Of a stretch of 64,000 bases of DNA, positions 27,395-39,400 are shown piece by piece; within the stretch, counting starts at the first letter, position 1; every line of letters begins with the position of its first letter. A program made the translations under genes and the position numbers. The stretch is from Dryas octopetala (lineage: Eukaryota; Streptophyta; Magnoliopsida; Rosales; Rosaceae), in the NCBI GenBank assembly GCA_963921425.1, contig OY992834.1, positions 13,065,271 through 13,129,270 of the forward strand. Direction: 5' to 3'. Under the pieces are notes generated by a model. The model made no database searches. It saw nothing but the letters and a program-made list of their open reading frames with translations, and had not been told where the DNA came from.

Positions 27395-28275
27395 TGTTGC
27401 GTTTTGTGGCTCAAAATCATGGAAAAGGGCACGATTTTAGAGTTTTTGCATATACGATTGATCCCAGAAGCATGGGATACGATTGCACATAGAGGCTTCA
27501 GTGAAGGAGACAAAAATTGGCCTGGGCGATTCATTGGCCGATAGTGGAAATGTTCTTGCCGATTGATCGGCCCGCTACCGCTAGTGGAAATTTGCAATTT
27601 TTTTTTTCTTTTTTGGTATTTATAAGCCCGTTTTGGAAGTTTCTTGTTCCCTAATCTACTCCAATTTTGTACCCCAAGTCTTAAAAATATGTGTGAGAAG
27701 CAAGTAAGAAACCCCTATTAGAGAGATTGCTCTTCTGTGAGATATTAAAAGAATTCTGGCACTACAAGAAATGTGAGCAAAGCACACCCCTCATTGGTGG
27801 CACAAAATGGGGTGTCAATTGGAAACTTCAGTCCCTATTACCCAATTGACACCCATTTTTGTTAAAATCGAGACACTTCAGTCTCTATTGCCTAATTGCC
27901 ACCTCATTCTATGTCACCAATGAGGGTGTGCTTTACTCATATTTTTTGTAGTGTGGGGTTCTAAGCTAGAGAGATTTGTAGTTAAGTGAGGATCTGTATT
28001 CTCTATTGAGAATTGGATTGAGTGAAGAGAGAATACTTTGAGTATGGAAGAGACTACCTCCTCTTTGTTTGTGTATTTCTTCATCTCTTAGTGGATTCAT
28101 TGCCTATGCTTGTCGACGTAGCCCAATCACATTGATTGGGTGAACCATGATATATAGTGTGTTCATTGTGTTCTTATTTGCGTATTTCGTTGCTGCTTAT
28201 TTAAGATTATATTTTGTTTTTCTTATCTTAGTGCGATCTTGGACTAGACATTTAAGTTTTCTTAATTTCCTAACA
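27395..28275 (+). mobile_element. Copia-type solo LTR, fossil, with nested CACTA MITE
   Basis: It starts TGTTGCG and ends CCTAACA. It contains a TATA-like TATTTATAAGCCC, and its last third (GTGTATTTCTTCATCTC..GTCGACGTAGCC..CACATTG-TTGGGTGAACC) is the usual 3' part of plant Copia LTRs. Flanking pentamers TTTAT and CTTAT agree at four positions. No internal region or second LTR is present, so it is a recombination remnant. A 195-bp CACTA MITE has inserted within it. Confidence 0.65.
27759..27953. mobile_element. CACTA-type MITE, 195 bp
   Basis: It begins CACTACAAGAAAT and ends ATTTTTTGTAGTG, the diagnostic CACTA termini. The flanking trinucleotide TGG occurs on both sides, the 3-bp duplication CACTA elements make. 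Subterminal arms pair over about 60 bp (AGCAAAGCACACCC..TTGGTG against CACCAATGAGGGTGTGCTTT). It has no coding content and sits within the Copia-type LTR, so it is the younger insertion. Confidence 0.9.
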
Positions 28276-29247
28276 CTTATTGTGATGGAACAGAAGCAAA
28301 CTTAAGAGAAGGAAAGACGAGCACCAAGAGATCGACCAATAATAACCAAAAGCAAAGCAATCCCAAGATAAAGATATACACACAGAAACGGGCAGTGCTG
28401 TCAATGCAGAACCATAGGACTAAGCAAGCAAACTAGTAGGCCAGGAAAATCTAATGTCCTCCAACAGATCGAGGTTTTAACAGAACTGATAAAGAGAAGT
28501 TTATGCATGAAGATCATTTGGTAATAATATTTGGAAGTGAAACTGATGTTTCTTTTTATGTGAGTATTGATCAGATAAGACTTCTGTGATAATATTTTTG
28601 AAATCATACTGGCAAATACTATATATGCATATGCGATTAATTATATATACTAACATAGCACAAACCAAGGCTAACTATCTCATTTTTTTGTTCTTTTATA
28701 AGATGAAAAAGGACTAGTTGTAGGATTTGTCACCTAGCTAACTGATATATCGAATAGGTTTTCGTAAATTGTAACGAGCACTTGCACTAATACTAGGGAA
28801 AAATGTGGCTACACTCGCTTAACTATACGCTGTTTTGAGTTCCTAGAGGTCTAGAGACCCACTGTCATCTCCTTGAACCCTATCAGACTAACACCACAAC
28901 GCGGAGCACTGCTTCGACGGGCTATACGTTTATATCTTGATTTTTTTTTTTTTTTGACATTTTTAAAAACTTAAGCGGACATTTTTAACATCCAATACTT
29001 TAGGTGAGTTAACCTCATATACAAAAACATTAATCATATCATGAAATCACATAATTAAACAAAGCACTGAAAACAAGCCATAAATTAAAGATTATGCACA
29101 TTACTATGTTCCTTATCAACATATAGATTAAACCTAACAAAAATCATTAGCATCAACTTCAAAAAACAACAACACAAAAAATCCATTAACCTAACAGTAC
29201 AGAAAAATCATGAAAACCAAAACTGAGAATCACTATGCATACCTTAT
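28276..29247. other. gene-free spacer
   Basis: I see no gene. A T16 tract lies at about 28939. The stretch 28780-28930 is less AT-rich than its surroundings and I do not recognise it. Confidence 0.4.
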
Positions 29248-30304
29248 TGTTTGTGGGTAAAACCACACCGATCCAATAGCCAATCATGGCTGGACACGTG
29301 GCCGGTCAAATCCGACCTCGGAGTTTGACTTTTCAATGGTCAAAGTTTTGACCTCCACATCATCACGTAGCTCGGCACTTCCTCTGTCAGCTCAGATCGG
29401 ATCATCATGGCAAGCCCTTCATGCCCGGTCCAACCCGAACCGAGGATCTTCCAGAGTATTGATTGTTCATCTTTCCCCGGTCATCCCGGTTCGGCTCGGC
29501 TCGGCGTTGGGGAAAAATCTCTTCAGATTCAAGTCACAGTCAGCTACAACTCGGAGGGATCTCAATCTACCGGATCTGCTCGGTTCGAAAGTCCATGTCC
29601 GATGCAATCATACATGGACTCCATGTATGCGCATGAGGACATGTATTCGGGTCGGCTCGGCTTCCCGCCGCCATTCCAAGGAAGATCACGTTGAGACGAA
29701 CCGCCATAGTCAAGTGCACCTGACAGGATCCTCTGACAAATGAGACTTCCCAGCTCACATTCATGACTATTGGGGCAGTTCACCTGAACCTTCCATACTT
29801 GCATTCAATGCTGCATTGAATGCAAAGGAGGTGGGTAGCTGTGCATGCCACTGTTCACGACCGAACGCGTGGATCTTTCTCAACCAGTCAGCCACATGCA
29901 GGTAACTTACTCCTCACAATTTCCTTTGCCTATATAAACCAACTCATATGCACAAATTCACCCAGTTATCTACTATCAGGCAAACACTTACACAAACCTA
30001 CACTCACAAAAAGCATACCCAACTTGCTGAGAATAAACCTAGAACATTTACCTTGTTCTTCCCATTCTCCCAAGTTCATCGCTTGTTCTTCCTCACTTAC
30101 ATTCAAACATCACCAAATACATATTACTGACTTCATCATAGGAGCGTGTTTGGCTGGTACCACACCGGTCCATCTCCTCTGATCTTGTTTTTCATACAGG
30201 AAGATCTCAAATCAACATCCACGTCATCATCCAACAAGGCTTCTGATCAGCCAGATCACCACTTCTAAGTTGTTGCATCTATCTTACGGAAATTTGCTTC
30301 AACA
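29248..30304 (+). mobile_element. probable solo LTR, about 1.06 kb, fossil
   Basis: It starts TGTTTGTGGG and ends GCTTCAACA, with flanking pentamers CTTAT and CTTAC (four of five agree). It contains a promoter-like CTATATAAACC at about 29931 and is markedly less AT-rich than its surroundings. I see no second LTR, primer-binding site or protein domain. The open frames within it are not genes. The superfamily is uncertain; Gypsy-like by length. Confidence 0.5.
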
Positions 30305-31030
30305 CTTACTAACGAAACCACACCATTTAATGAAGGGCAAGTTTGTGATTTTGAAATCCTAAAACATACAAGCCCGCGCATGCACATGGGCCCATCTATA
30401 TAACCCAATTGTAAACAAATTCATATTCTCATTGGCCAAACCCAAATTGAAAATAGCAATATTTGCATTTTCTAATTATGAAAATAGTTATTGATTTAAG
30501 TGTAATTATCTATAATAATAATATTATATTATTGTGATAATAATATAGTTAACTAAAATAAAAAGATTTTTTTATTCCCTAAAATAAAAATATTTGAAAA
30601 CAAAAAACTGATACCAATCAAAGATATTTAAAGAAGGAGTCCGGCTAATATGAGGGATTAATTATGAGAGACTGTGAGTGATAGTTTTATAAGAGCCCTT
30701 AAATGAATCGAATAACATCAATTTTATCGGCTTTATTTTAGATTTTAACTCTAGAATTTTAACCAAACATGCAACCTCCACAACTCCAGTCTATACTCTA
30801 AGAGAGTATGTGGTGAACCCATCAGTGAAATGGGTAAAAAACGGGACGAGATATAAAAGGGTTTTTTTTTAAGCCATAATGGAAAATAGGCTTTTTTTAA
30901 AAAAAATTTAAGGCATACTATAAAAAAAACCAGTCTCAATCCATTCCACTTTAATGAAGACACCAAAAAAAACATGTTGGGCACGGAGCCCAGCGTGCTC
31001 TGCTTTTTTTTTTTTTTCCGCATCTGGAGT
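30305..31030. other. gene-free AT-rich spacer
   Basis: I see no gene. There are several A and T runs around 30870-31015, and a TAATAATAATATTATATTATTGTGATAATAATAT inverted stretch near 30510-30545. Confidence 0.4.
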
Positions 31031-31290
31031 ATTGCCACTATTCAACAGTTGCAATTATTTATTGTCACTAGTGAATAGTAGCTATTCTCACTATGCAACA
31101 ACACCCATAAAAAAGTAACTTATATAAACCTTTTGTCTTTTTCTTGCATAAACATGTCAAAATAGTATAAAACCAACATAAGGTTTATGTCACATCAACC
31201 ATTGTCACGTTCATCGTTGCAAAAGCACTGTGAAACAATGGCTATCACTACAGAGTTTATGTCAAACAGTGGCAACCGGCACTATATATA
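31030..31290. repeat. interspersed inverted-repeat element, copy B
   Basis: Shares TTTTGTCTTTTTCTTGCATAAACATGT and the GCCACTATT-AACA termini with copy A at 15770-16105. TATTGCCACTATTCAACAG at the left pairs with the AACAGTGGCAACCGG region on the right. No coding content. Confidence 0.5.
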
Positions 31291-31955
31291 TGTATATATA
31301 TATATATATATAGCACCAAATGTGCCTTTAGTGTGCTTTTTTGTAAGTTTGAGCACCCTTTTTTTAAAAGGTGGGCTTATTTCTTATTCCGTGGACCTTT
31401 TTAATATTTGGGAATACTAGGTGATCGAGTTTATACAACATTAAAGGTTGTAAAGTAGATTTTAAAGTCATTTTCTCAAAATAAAATGGGTCTAATTAGT
31501 TAAGGTTTTTTTTTTTAAGTTAGTAATTTAAAACTGGTTATTGGTTACCAATGAATAAATTGATGTCATAGAACATTTTTTTATTGAATTGATGGTGTGA
31601 TTCTGCCTTTTTTTCTCTTATTTGGGAGTTGGAATATGTTGGTCTGATGGTACTGGGAACTTTATCTTTTTCATTTTCATTTTTTCAGCTATTCCGATCT
31701 ATACATAAATTCATGCAACACATAATCTGCACAAAAGTAAGGCACATTAAGGAGTTTCAATCCACTAATATAATTTCATTAAAATAATTTTATTAACATT
31801 TATTATTCATCTGCATGTTAGGTTTCTTTAAGCCTCTCGACACGTATTCTTACGCCTTAAGTTCCCAACCATTGTGCATCTATTGGAGTGTTCCACTGAA
31901 AACAAGTTGAACAAACTAGATGACATTTAAGTTTTTGAGGAAGAAAGTACGAAGA

Positions 31956-32305
31956 GGAATTTTTTTTTTTTTTTATCAAACTGGATTTTCATTATCATGA
32001 TGTAACCTCATATACAAAAATAAATTCGTTAGCCAAGTAGGGTCCTCCTCTAACCACATTATAAGACCACGATCGACAAAGATTGAGTGAACCGAGCAAG
32101 CTCATGAGCCACCGAATTCGCCTCCCTAGGGCAATGACAAATGTGAGTGACATGCATTATTTGATGGAGCAACACTTTGATATCTTCAACAATATTACCT
32201 TCATCTCGTCAACTCTCCTTTGACCTATTGAGAAGGAGATATATATATATATCTCCAAGGGATTAATCAGTCTCAATCACCAAAGGAAACAGACACAATG
32301 TCGGA
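31956..32305 (-). mobile_element. LINE 3' fragment with RNase H tail
   Basis: A T17 run at the left is the complement of a poly(A) tail. In reverse, the sequence reads PLVIETD, then LLHQIMHVTHICHCPREANSVAHELAR with the PREANSVAHELAR block that ends the RNase H domain of plant L1-type LINEs. It is strongly truncated at its 5' side, and its frame is interrupted. I found no clear target-site duplication. Confidence 0.75.
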
Positions 32306-35300
32306 ATGAATTTATCGCCCCTTTTTGTTTTTCTATTTATTGTTTAACATATTTAACGGTAAATAAGTTCGTTTCATCTCTTTTATACTATATATAATTA
32401 TGTATTTATGTTGATTTGATTCTATTTTAATGAGAATAGAAAACTTTGAAAATTTACCGAAGCCCCGCATACCAAACCGGCGGGACGATGATGGTATTGA
32501 AGAAACAAACAGGGCCTAATGAAGTACGTCACTCCTTTCTTTCTTCTTCCATTTTGCCTTGCTTTTTTATTGTCTTCCGTTTTGAAACCAAGCTCACCTA
32601 ACTTGTGTTTCCTAATTAATTTGCTTGGCAGACTTGGGCAGAAAAGCCATCAATATCTGCCTCCAAGTACCCACTTTATTCAGTACCCCAACTTTTAAAG
32701 TCCAAAGTGAGCAAGAGTACGTACTGTATCATGGAATAAATCACAAAATCAAAATTCAAAAATACATGCTCCAGGCTCCAATTTAAAGTCCAAAGCGATA
32801 ATTGTTTTTCTCCCGTTCATAACATTCTCCTGGCTCCAATTCTAACCAACCAATTAATGGACAACTCACCATGGCTATGGATGGTGGGCTTAAATAATGA
32901 AACTGATTTTCTTTTCTTTTCTTTTTTAATTTTAAAAAGAATTTAAAAATTTTTATCAAGTGCTACAGTGGAAGGTGGGTGTGCTATCAATAGGTAGGCT
33001 CTATTGCATTAATGTAAAAAAAAAATGTAGTAGATGAAGATGCCAGTACAACCAAGGAATTTATCAAATGGTTGTTCCTTATAGGTAAACTTATATTTCT
33101 AAAAATTTTGACTACAGAATATACTAAGAAAAATGATTGGCTCCTTCCCTAAAAAACTTATTCTTTCTTACAAACTAATTACAATTTGACACGCGTATAT
33201 ATTTTTTTTACTAACCAATTTTATTAATACATGCCAAATTATAATTTATTTGTGAAGAGAATTAGAGAAGTGACTCATTAGTCATTACTTAACTATTAAA
33301 AATAATTTATATCTTCATGACTGATGCTGAGATTTCAAGCTAGGTATGATATAAAATATTAAAATATAATGGGCTGTGCATGCTCACATGAAAATTTTTT
33401 ATTTGGAATTTCAGAGGATTTTTTTTTTTTTTTTTTTGTGTGTGTGTTTTAAGTTGAATCAAACTTTCAAGAAAAAATTGTTGAAGGGCACTTTTGCATT
33501 ACAGGATCAATGGGCACTTATGAGTTTAGTCGACCAAAACCTTCAACCCAAAAATTGGGGCCCTTTGGGCTTACAATAAGCATTCTTCTATTTGGTACCT
33601 GCTAATATAATGCTTGAGTCTAAACATAAGCAGATGGTTAAAGCACTTTATTTGGACATGAGCTCGCCAATGTAGAGATTGTTGTGTATTTGGCTCGCAT
33701 TTGGAGATTTTTCGGATAACATGGAGGGTTTCATGGTTTTCTATGATGAAGTTTGATTAGAGTTTAGAGGCAAGGGAAGCAAAATTGCAAGAGGAGGCAT
33801 CATACCTCGCGGTTGGAGCTTGAGCTGATTAATTTAGCTGGTGCTCAAGCACATTGCCCGTATGGAGGTGCACCTATGGCGCCAGAACTCAGGAAAAGCA
33901 AGTTTTGAGGGTTCTTTAGGGATTTCCTTGTCGATATAGGATTGATCAAAGTTAACTTGTTTCTACTTCTTTTAGACTTATAATCTAAGCCTATGGTTTA
34001 TAAAACCTTAGGGGTTTAGGAAAATTATAACAAGAAGAAGTCTTCAAGATTTGTGTGAGGCATACAATCAAGGTTGGGGAGAGCAAGATTAGGCAATTAA
34101 TCTCGAGTCAGAGAAATAGACATATAAACCATATAAGACCATCCCATAAATATTTTTCTCCGGCTCTATATATTTAAATAAAACGAAAAATAACTCATCA
34201 TTAAAAAATGAAAGCCCTTTTTTAGCAAAACAAAATGGAAGTCTGAAAATGTGACAGGATTTTTTTTTTTTTTTATGTAATAAATGGATTGTTTTTAGGG
34301 TTGATGGGTCTGAAATCTGAATTCTGCAGCAAACTAGAGTTCAATAATTTATAATAGGGTTAAATGCAATTCAATGAAGTTGACCCTTAGTTTCAACTCA
34401 CATCATACATCTACTATCCATCCTTTCATGCTTATTGTGATTTGTGAGAGCCACTAAATAGGAATGGAAAAATCCTCTAAATCTTGGCAGACAAACTAAA
34501 TTAAACTAAATTATGGCCTTTCTTTTGAATTAATTACGTGGTCATAATAAATTTTAAGATCACAAATAGTCTAATCTCCAGATTTGGATTCAAATGGGGC
34601 GCTCCAAAATTGATTGAGAATAATGAAGTCAAAATGGACAAATTTGGCGGTAAGGTACAAAGAAATGAAGAAAATAGAGATAGAAAGTCTAATGTCTTTA
34701 ATGATTTGCTATTAATGTGGATGGAAATTAGTACTTTTGGCACATGGAAAAGTCAGTCCAGTCCACCACATTAATATGGCCTATCATTTTCTTTAATTTT
34801 CTACTTTGAATTAAAAAAAAAAAAATAGCTCTCATTTCCCAATTTTTTGTGATAGAATGCCAAGCTTTAATAGATGGATTGGACTGATTGATGACTATGT
34901 TATTTATTGGTCGTGTGCCTCTATGGCTTGGCCACGGTGCACTATTATTTCATTTCCCAAATGAATCAAGCAAAATTGGACTTGTTTTGGAGAAGGTAAC
35001 ATTGTAAATTTGTAACATATATCTCATCATTCTCTTGTCCTTTTTTTTGGTCAATATCATCATTCTCTCGTTCTATACGAGAAGAGTTTTGTCTGTGACG
35101 CATACACTGCACCACATGCAATGATGCAAATACTTATCTTACTTTTGATTTTTTTTAAAGATGCATTTTTCTAGTATAGTGTAATTTTTTTTTTTATTTA
35201 GTGGTTTATGGTGATGAGATGTTTAGTGTTTGAGGTTTATTGTACTTTTGTTTGTAATTGTTTCGAACGTAAAGAAAAAAACACACTATTTCAAACTTAA

Positions 35301-37019
35301 GATCATTAAGTTCATAACATTTAATGGCCAAAAAAAAAAAAGTTCATAACATTTATATGATGAGTAAAAGAAACCCATGCACCAAAAGAAAATAAAAGTA
35401 GACCCAAAAAAGGCCATGATTTTCCTTAAACAAAAGAAGACCATGATTTAACTTCTTAGTTCTTACAATTATGAAAATAAACATCAATTTATTTTTCAGA
35501 CCAAGAAAAAGAAGATAGACATGAGACATCAAATATTCATGCTATTAGTCCAAAACAAACTTTAAATCAAATAATTAATCTACCCAATGAAAAGGAAATG
35601 GGAACTAACAGAACCTCATTTTTAAACAAAAAGGACATTGACCGTACTGAATACGATTCTCTTGAAAACCACACCCATCAAACTGCACCCAGCACATCGG
35701 CACAAGAATAAAGAAAGTTCTATGCACAAGTACAGACTATTCAACATTATTTTTGGCAATGCCCAAAAACAAAAAACAAAAACATTATTTTTGGCACATC
35801 AAACTATTCAACAGTCATAAACTATATATGACTGAATTTAAATCTAAATCACATTGCTATAAACCTTCGATCACAGTGGCCAAAAAAAAAAAAAACCTTC
35901 AATCACAATCCTATATTCAAACAAGATTTCTTTTTGCTTTTCTGAAAGTAGGTTTCGAATTTGAGATAAGACAAATATTAACAGACAAAAGATAGTTGGT
36001 AACTTGGTATTCAAACATAATTTTATGTTGAGTGGAAAAAAAAAAAAAACATAATTTTACGTAATCAAACATTCAAATTAACATATGTGATGACTATTTG
36101 ATGACTATATGGAAGTAAAAAAAAAATGTGACGACTATATAGAAGTAAAAAAAAAAAAAGCTTTAAGTATAAGCCCAAAATGAGAAAGATTTAACTCATA
36201 GCCCAGACGGCCAAAAATTCTACCGAGCACTCGGCAATTCTTACCGAATGTTCAGTGATTTTTGCCAAGCACTCAGCAGCTGCATCTACAATCTAGCCAT
36301 ATATCTGAAAGCTACATCTGCAACCTATAACATGTATCTACAACTTTAACCATGTCATCTACAACTTAAAAAGATGCATTTGCAACATAAAAAAAAAGCA
36401 TCTGCAACTTAAAATTTGCAAATGCAGATGTGGAGGATGCATCGAGCGCTCGATAGCTTGTTTTCGACATCTAGGCCCGCTCACGCGAATAAATTGGGCT
36501 TCAACTTAATTTTTTATTTGGTTAGATTTCTACTTAAAAATATTTTAAATACTGGACTTGAGAGTAATTTATCTTAAAAATATATACTCTAGTAGTAAAA
36601 AAATGAATTTGTCAACAATCAACACCTAAAAACTAAAACTATATTTTTTATATCGGGAGTGGTTAAGTTGCAAACATCTGCATCTCATGTGGACAAAACA
36701 GATTACCCCAACAAACTATCCCCTGAGATAGAAATAGATGAACCTGTTGATCTAATGGTAAGAAACATGCATGTACATATGGACGCTCATACGTAACAAA
36801 TACTTTTTATAACATACGCTCAATCAGACTGGTTAGCATGGATTTAACATAAGAAGCTTCAAATAAAATTAAAATTAAGTTGATAATAATAAATTGACTA
36901 AAAAATTTCTGATTTAGCTAATTTTGTTGTAAGAATAATTGTAAGACTGAGGTAAAAACTCATTAGTTCAGTAAAGTAAGTACATCCTTACTTAATCTCC
37001 CTCGCATCTAACAATACCA
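32306..37019. other. gene-free AT-rich spacer with degenerate repeats
   Basis: No supportable gene. Short open frames are AT-rich and unlike known proteins. At 36220-36440 there is a stretch of GAGCACTCGG/AAGCACTCAG words followed by repeated CATCTGCAAC/CATCTACAAC units, listed in the findings. Otherwise the region consists of A/T runs and unrecognised sequence. Confidence 0.45.
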
Positions 37020-37979
37020 ATGCAATTATGCAAATGTAAATTTTACATAAAATTCAGAATTTGGGAAATTGAGACAATATCGAAGATTGAACATCCCTTT
37101 TATTCGCCGGTTCCGGAGAGGGAGAGACCTCAGACCGACCCCACCCTTTTATTTCTTTTATTTCTTTCCATGACCGTTAATAAAGCAAATGTGGTCGGGT
37201 CAGGTGTGGCCCAGGTCCATTCGATCGGGTCCCACTAATATTACCCACGTGGCCCCCACCTATTACCTTCCCCAAGCTTCCGAATCCGATCCATTGAGTC
37301 TCAGAATTTATTGAAAAATTTAAAGCACACACAATAAAACAGCTCAGGGATGAGTGGATGACTGATGAGAGAGAAAGAGAGAGACGGAGAGAGTTTCCTG
37401 GCTTTTGCGGGCCCCACCAACATAGTCATAGTTATTAATGGTCACGATGCCACCTTAGTCTTTAAGTGGTCGCGTGGGCCCACGCCAGCCACTGGATCAC
37501 ATTTTTTGAACCACCTGACCCCACGCATTTGGCTCAGTTGCTGTGTGCTCTTTTTCAGTGTGGAGCACCAGCATGATCGCTCATGGTTCCGAGTCCCACA
37601 ATGCGGTGGCGTTCTTACTCATCAGACTCAAACCCCGACAAAAGCAAACACGCGCGTAAGGAAAGAAAGTTAACAGGGAGGAGGGCAATTTCGTAATTCC
37701 ACAAAAATTACTCACTGTATTTAAATTAATTATGTAAGATTCCAGATTATACAACAAAAAATCTGTCCTGACTCCTGAGGTAAGTTGGTAACCAACAACA
37801 TTAGTGTACAGAGAGAGAGCCACCGTTGCTTTTATAAATTTAATTATCATCCATATGTTTAAAATTAAAAAAAGGAAAATTAAAAAAAAAAGTGAAGGAC
37901 AAAGGGGCAAAACCGTACTTTCGACGCTGACAAAACCATAATAACAGCAGGGTCGTCAACGACTCAACGGTCAGAACGA
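37020..37979. other. 3' flank of the OCTOPUS-like gene, gene-free
   Basis: Less AT-rich than the spacer to its left, with GGGTCCCAC/GTGGCCCCCACC words at 37190-37270 and GA-rich sequence at 37367-37392. I see no coding region with family resemblance and no clear repeat structure. Confidence 0.4.
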
Positions 37980-38984
37980 TCAACGGTTAGGATTGGCTCT
38001 CCCGAAGTCCGCCAGCTTCCTCGACCGGTTCTTGCAAAACGACGCCGCAGTCGACAAGTGCGGTTTCGCTGCAACCCTAATCTCGCCGGCGATGCCGAGA
38101 TCCGGCGGGAACCCCTTCTGGTTCCAGTGCGGGTTCGGGCTGGCCCGAACCAGAGGGCTCAGGCAAAATGCCAACCCCGACACGTTCTTCCCCTGCCCGC
38201 CACGTGTCCGCCGTGCCGATGGCGTAGCCTGCGCCGGAGTCCTCTTCCAATCCAGTGGCGACGCCGACGAGTCTCCGCTGCCGGAAGGCGATCGATCGCA
38301 GTCGTCGTCAAGAGCTCCGCCTCCAGCATCGGGCGTTAAGTCCGGCGACATTCCACGATCGAATCTATGGCGAGGTCTCCGGACACCACCCGAGGACTCG
38401 TCGCCGGAGAGCTGTTTCGATTGCTGCTTCCCTCTTTTGCCGGCGAAGATCGTCGAGAACCACGATGGTGACGACGTGTGGAGCGAATCCCGAGACGAAA
38501 CCCTAGGATCCGAACAGTATTTCTCGGATCTGGACCGGAATAGACTCGATAAGAGCGAGAACTTGGCCCGGTTCTTCTTGTACGAGCCACCGGTGGTTGT
38601 GGTGGTGGTGCCACCGAAGGTAGGGCCCACCTGGGGCGTGCTGTAGAATCGAATACGGTGCTGGTGACGATCGTGGTGTTGGTGATGATCTGGACGGTGG
38701 TGGTGGTGCCACGTGGAGTCGTCCGATTTTCGGCGAGAAACGTAGGGGGAGACGGAGCGGGGGAAGATGAGCGGCGGCGGATGCGGAAGCTTGGGGTTGG
38801 GGTCGGACTTGCGTGGGACTTCTTCGGCGGTGAAGGAGCGGAGTCGGGAGAGCTGGGCCTGGACTTGGGCTTGGGCGTGGGCCTGGGTCTGGGCTTCGAT
38901 GAGGGCGGTGAGGCGTTCCCGGAGACAAGAGGAGCAGACACCGACGGTGCAAGTGAGGTCGGTGGGGTGCTTCTTGCACCTCAT
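37980..38984 (-). CDS. plant-specific protein with OCTOPUS-type Cys/His head, intronless
   Basis: 334 aa in one exon. The start MRCKKHPTDL is the only one that preserves the conserved head: C3-x2-H6 ... C17-x2-C20 followed by LRERL, the Cys/His and LxERL arrangement that OCTOPUS (DUF740) proteins also carry at their N-termini. Then come an AQ-repeat (31-44), basic and Ser-rich patches, a His-rich run (93-109), a Thr run (126-131), a KFSLLSSLFRSRS block (about 141-153), and a conserved C-terminal LAFCLSPLVRASP .. KPHLSTAASFCKNRSRKLADFGR. Family knowledge: OCTOPUS proteins are membrane-associated and act in phloem and vascular patterning; this protein shares the head, not demonstrably the function. 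Coding GC is far above the surroundings. Long open frames on the opposite strand here are by-products of that composition. Confidence 0.85.
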   Translation of the reverse strand: MRCKKHPTDLTCTVGVCSSCLRERLTALIEAQTQAHAQAQVQAQLSRLRSFTAEEVPRKSDPNPKLPHPPPLIFPRSVSPYVSRRKSDDSTWHHHHRPDHHQHHDRHQHRIRFYSTPQVGPTFGGTTTTTTGGSYKKNRAKFSLLSSLFRSRSEKYCSDPRVSSRDSLHTSSPSWFSTIFAGKRGKQQSKQLSGDESSGGVRRPRHRFDRGMSPDLTPDAGGGALDDDCDRSPSGSGDSSASPLDWKRTPAQATPSARRTRGGQGKNVSGLAFCLSPLVRASPNPHWNQKGFPPDLGIAGEIRVAAKPHLSTAASFCKNRSRKLADFGRANPNR

Positions 38985-39400
38985 TTAAGCATTTACTTTC
39001 CGAACCCCAATTGAATTTTGGAATGTGTGTGTATGTAAAGGTATGAACTATGTATAAGCAATGGGCTTTTAGGTAATTTTGGGGTGTGGCATTTCTGAGC
39101 TCCTCTATCTGTCTCTGTCTCTTTCTCTTTCTCTGTGCTCTGTAGATTGAGAGAGAGAGATCTTCTTCTCTATGGGAATCGAAGGTGAGGAAGCAAAAGG
39201 GTTTGGCCCAAAGGGGAAGCTTTGTCTTCTTCTTCCTGGTTTTGGTTTTTCATAGAGAAAAAAAGAGAGAGTGGGTGGGAGTTTTTATGTGGGTGTGTGT
39301 GGGGGTGTGAGGTGTGCAAAGGCTATTTGGTCTGTTTATTAAATTTGGAGAGAGAGAGGGGGAGAGTCAAAGTTGAACTTGAAGAAGAACAACTGGTGCT
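38985..39400 (-). promoter_or_regulatory. 5' UTR/promoter zone of the OCTOPUS-like gene
   Basis: In the gene's sense this is strongly CT-rich (runs of CTCTCTC at about 39140-39155 and 39345-39365), as plant 5' leaders often are. I cannot point to a single convincing TATA box. Confidence 0.35.

Noticed and set aside
29336-30182. Overlapping 60-135 aa open frames on both strands
   Set aside because: No family resemblance; they lie within a probable solo LTR and reflect its composition.
34538-34774. 78-aa plus-strand frame with mirrored minus-strand frame
   Set aside because: No signal peptide, domain or family likeness; AT-rich spacer.
37993-39014. Open frames of 73-217 aa opposite or out of frame with the OCTOPUS-like gene
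   Set aside because: Shadows of a GC-rich coding exon; the minus-strand 334-aa frame alone has conserved motifs.
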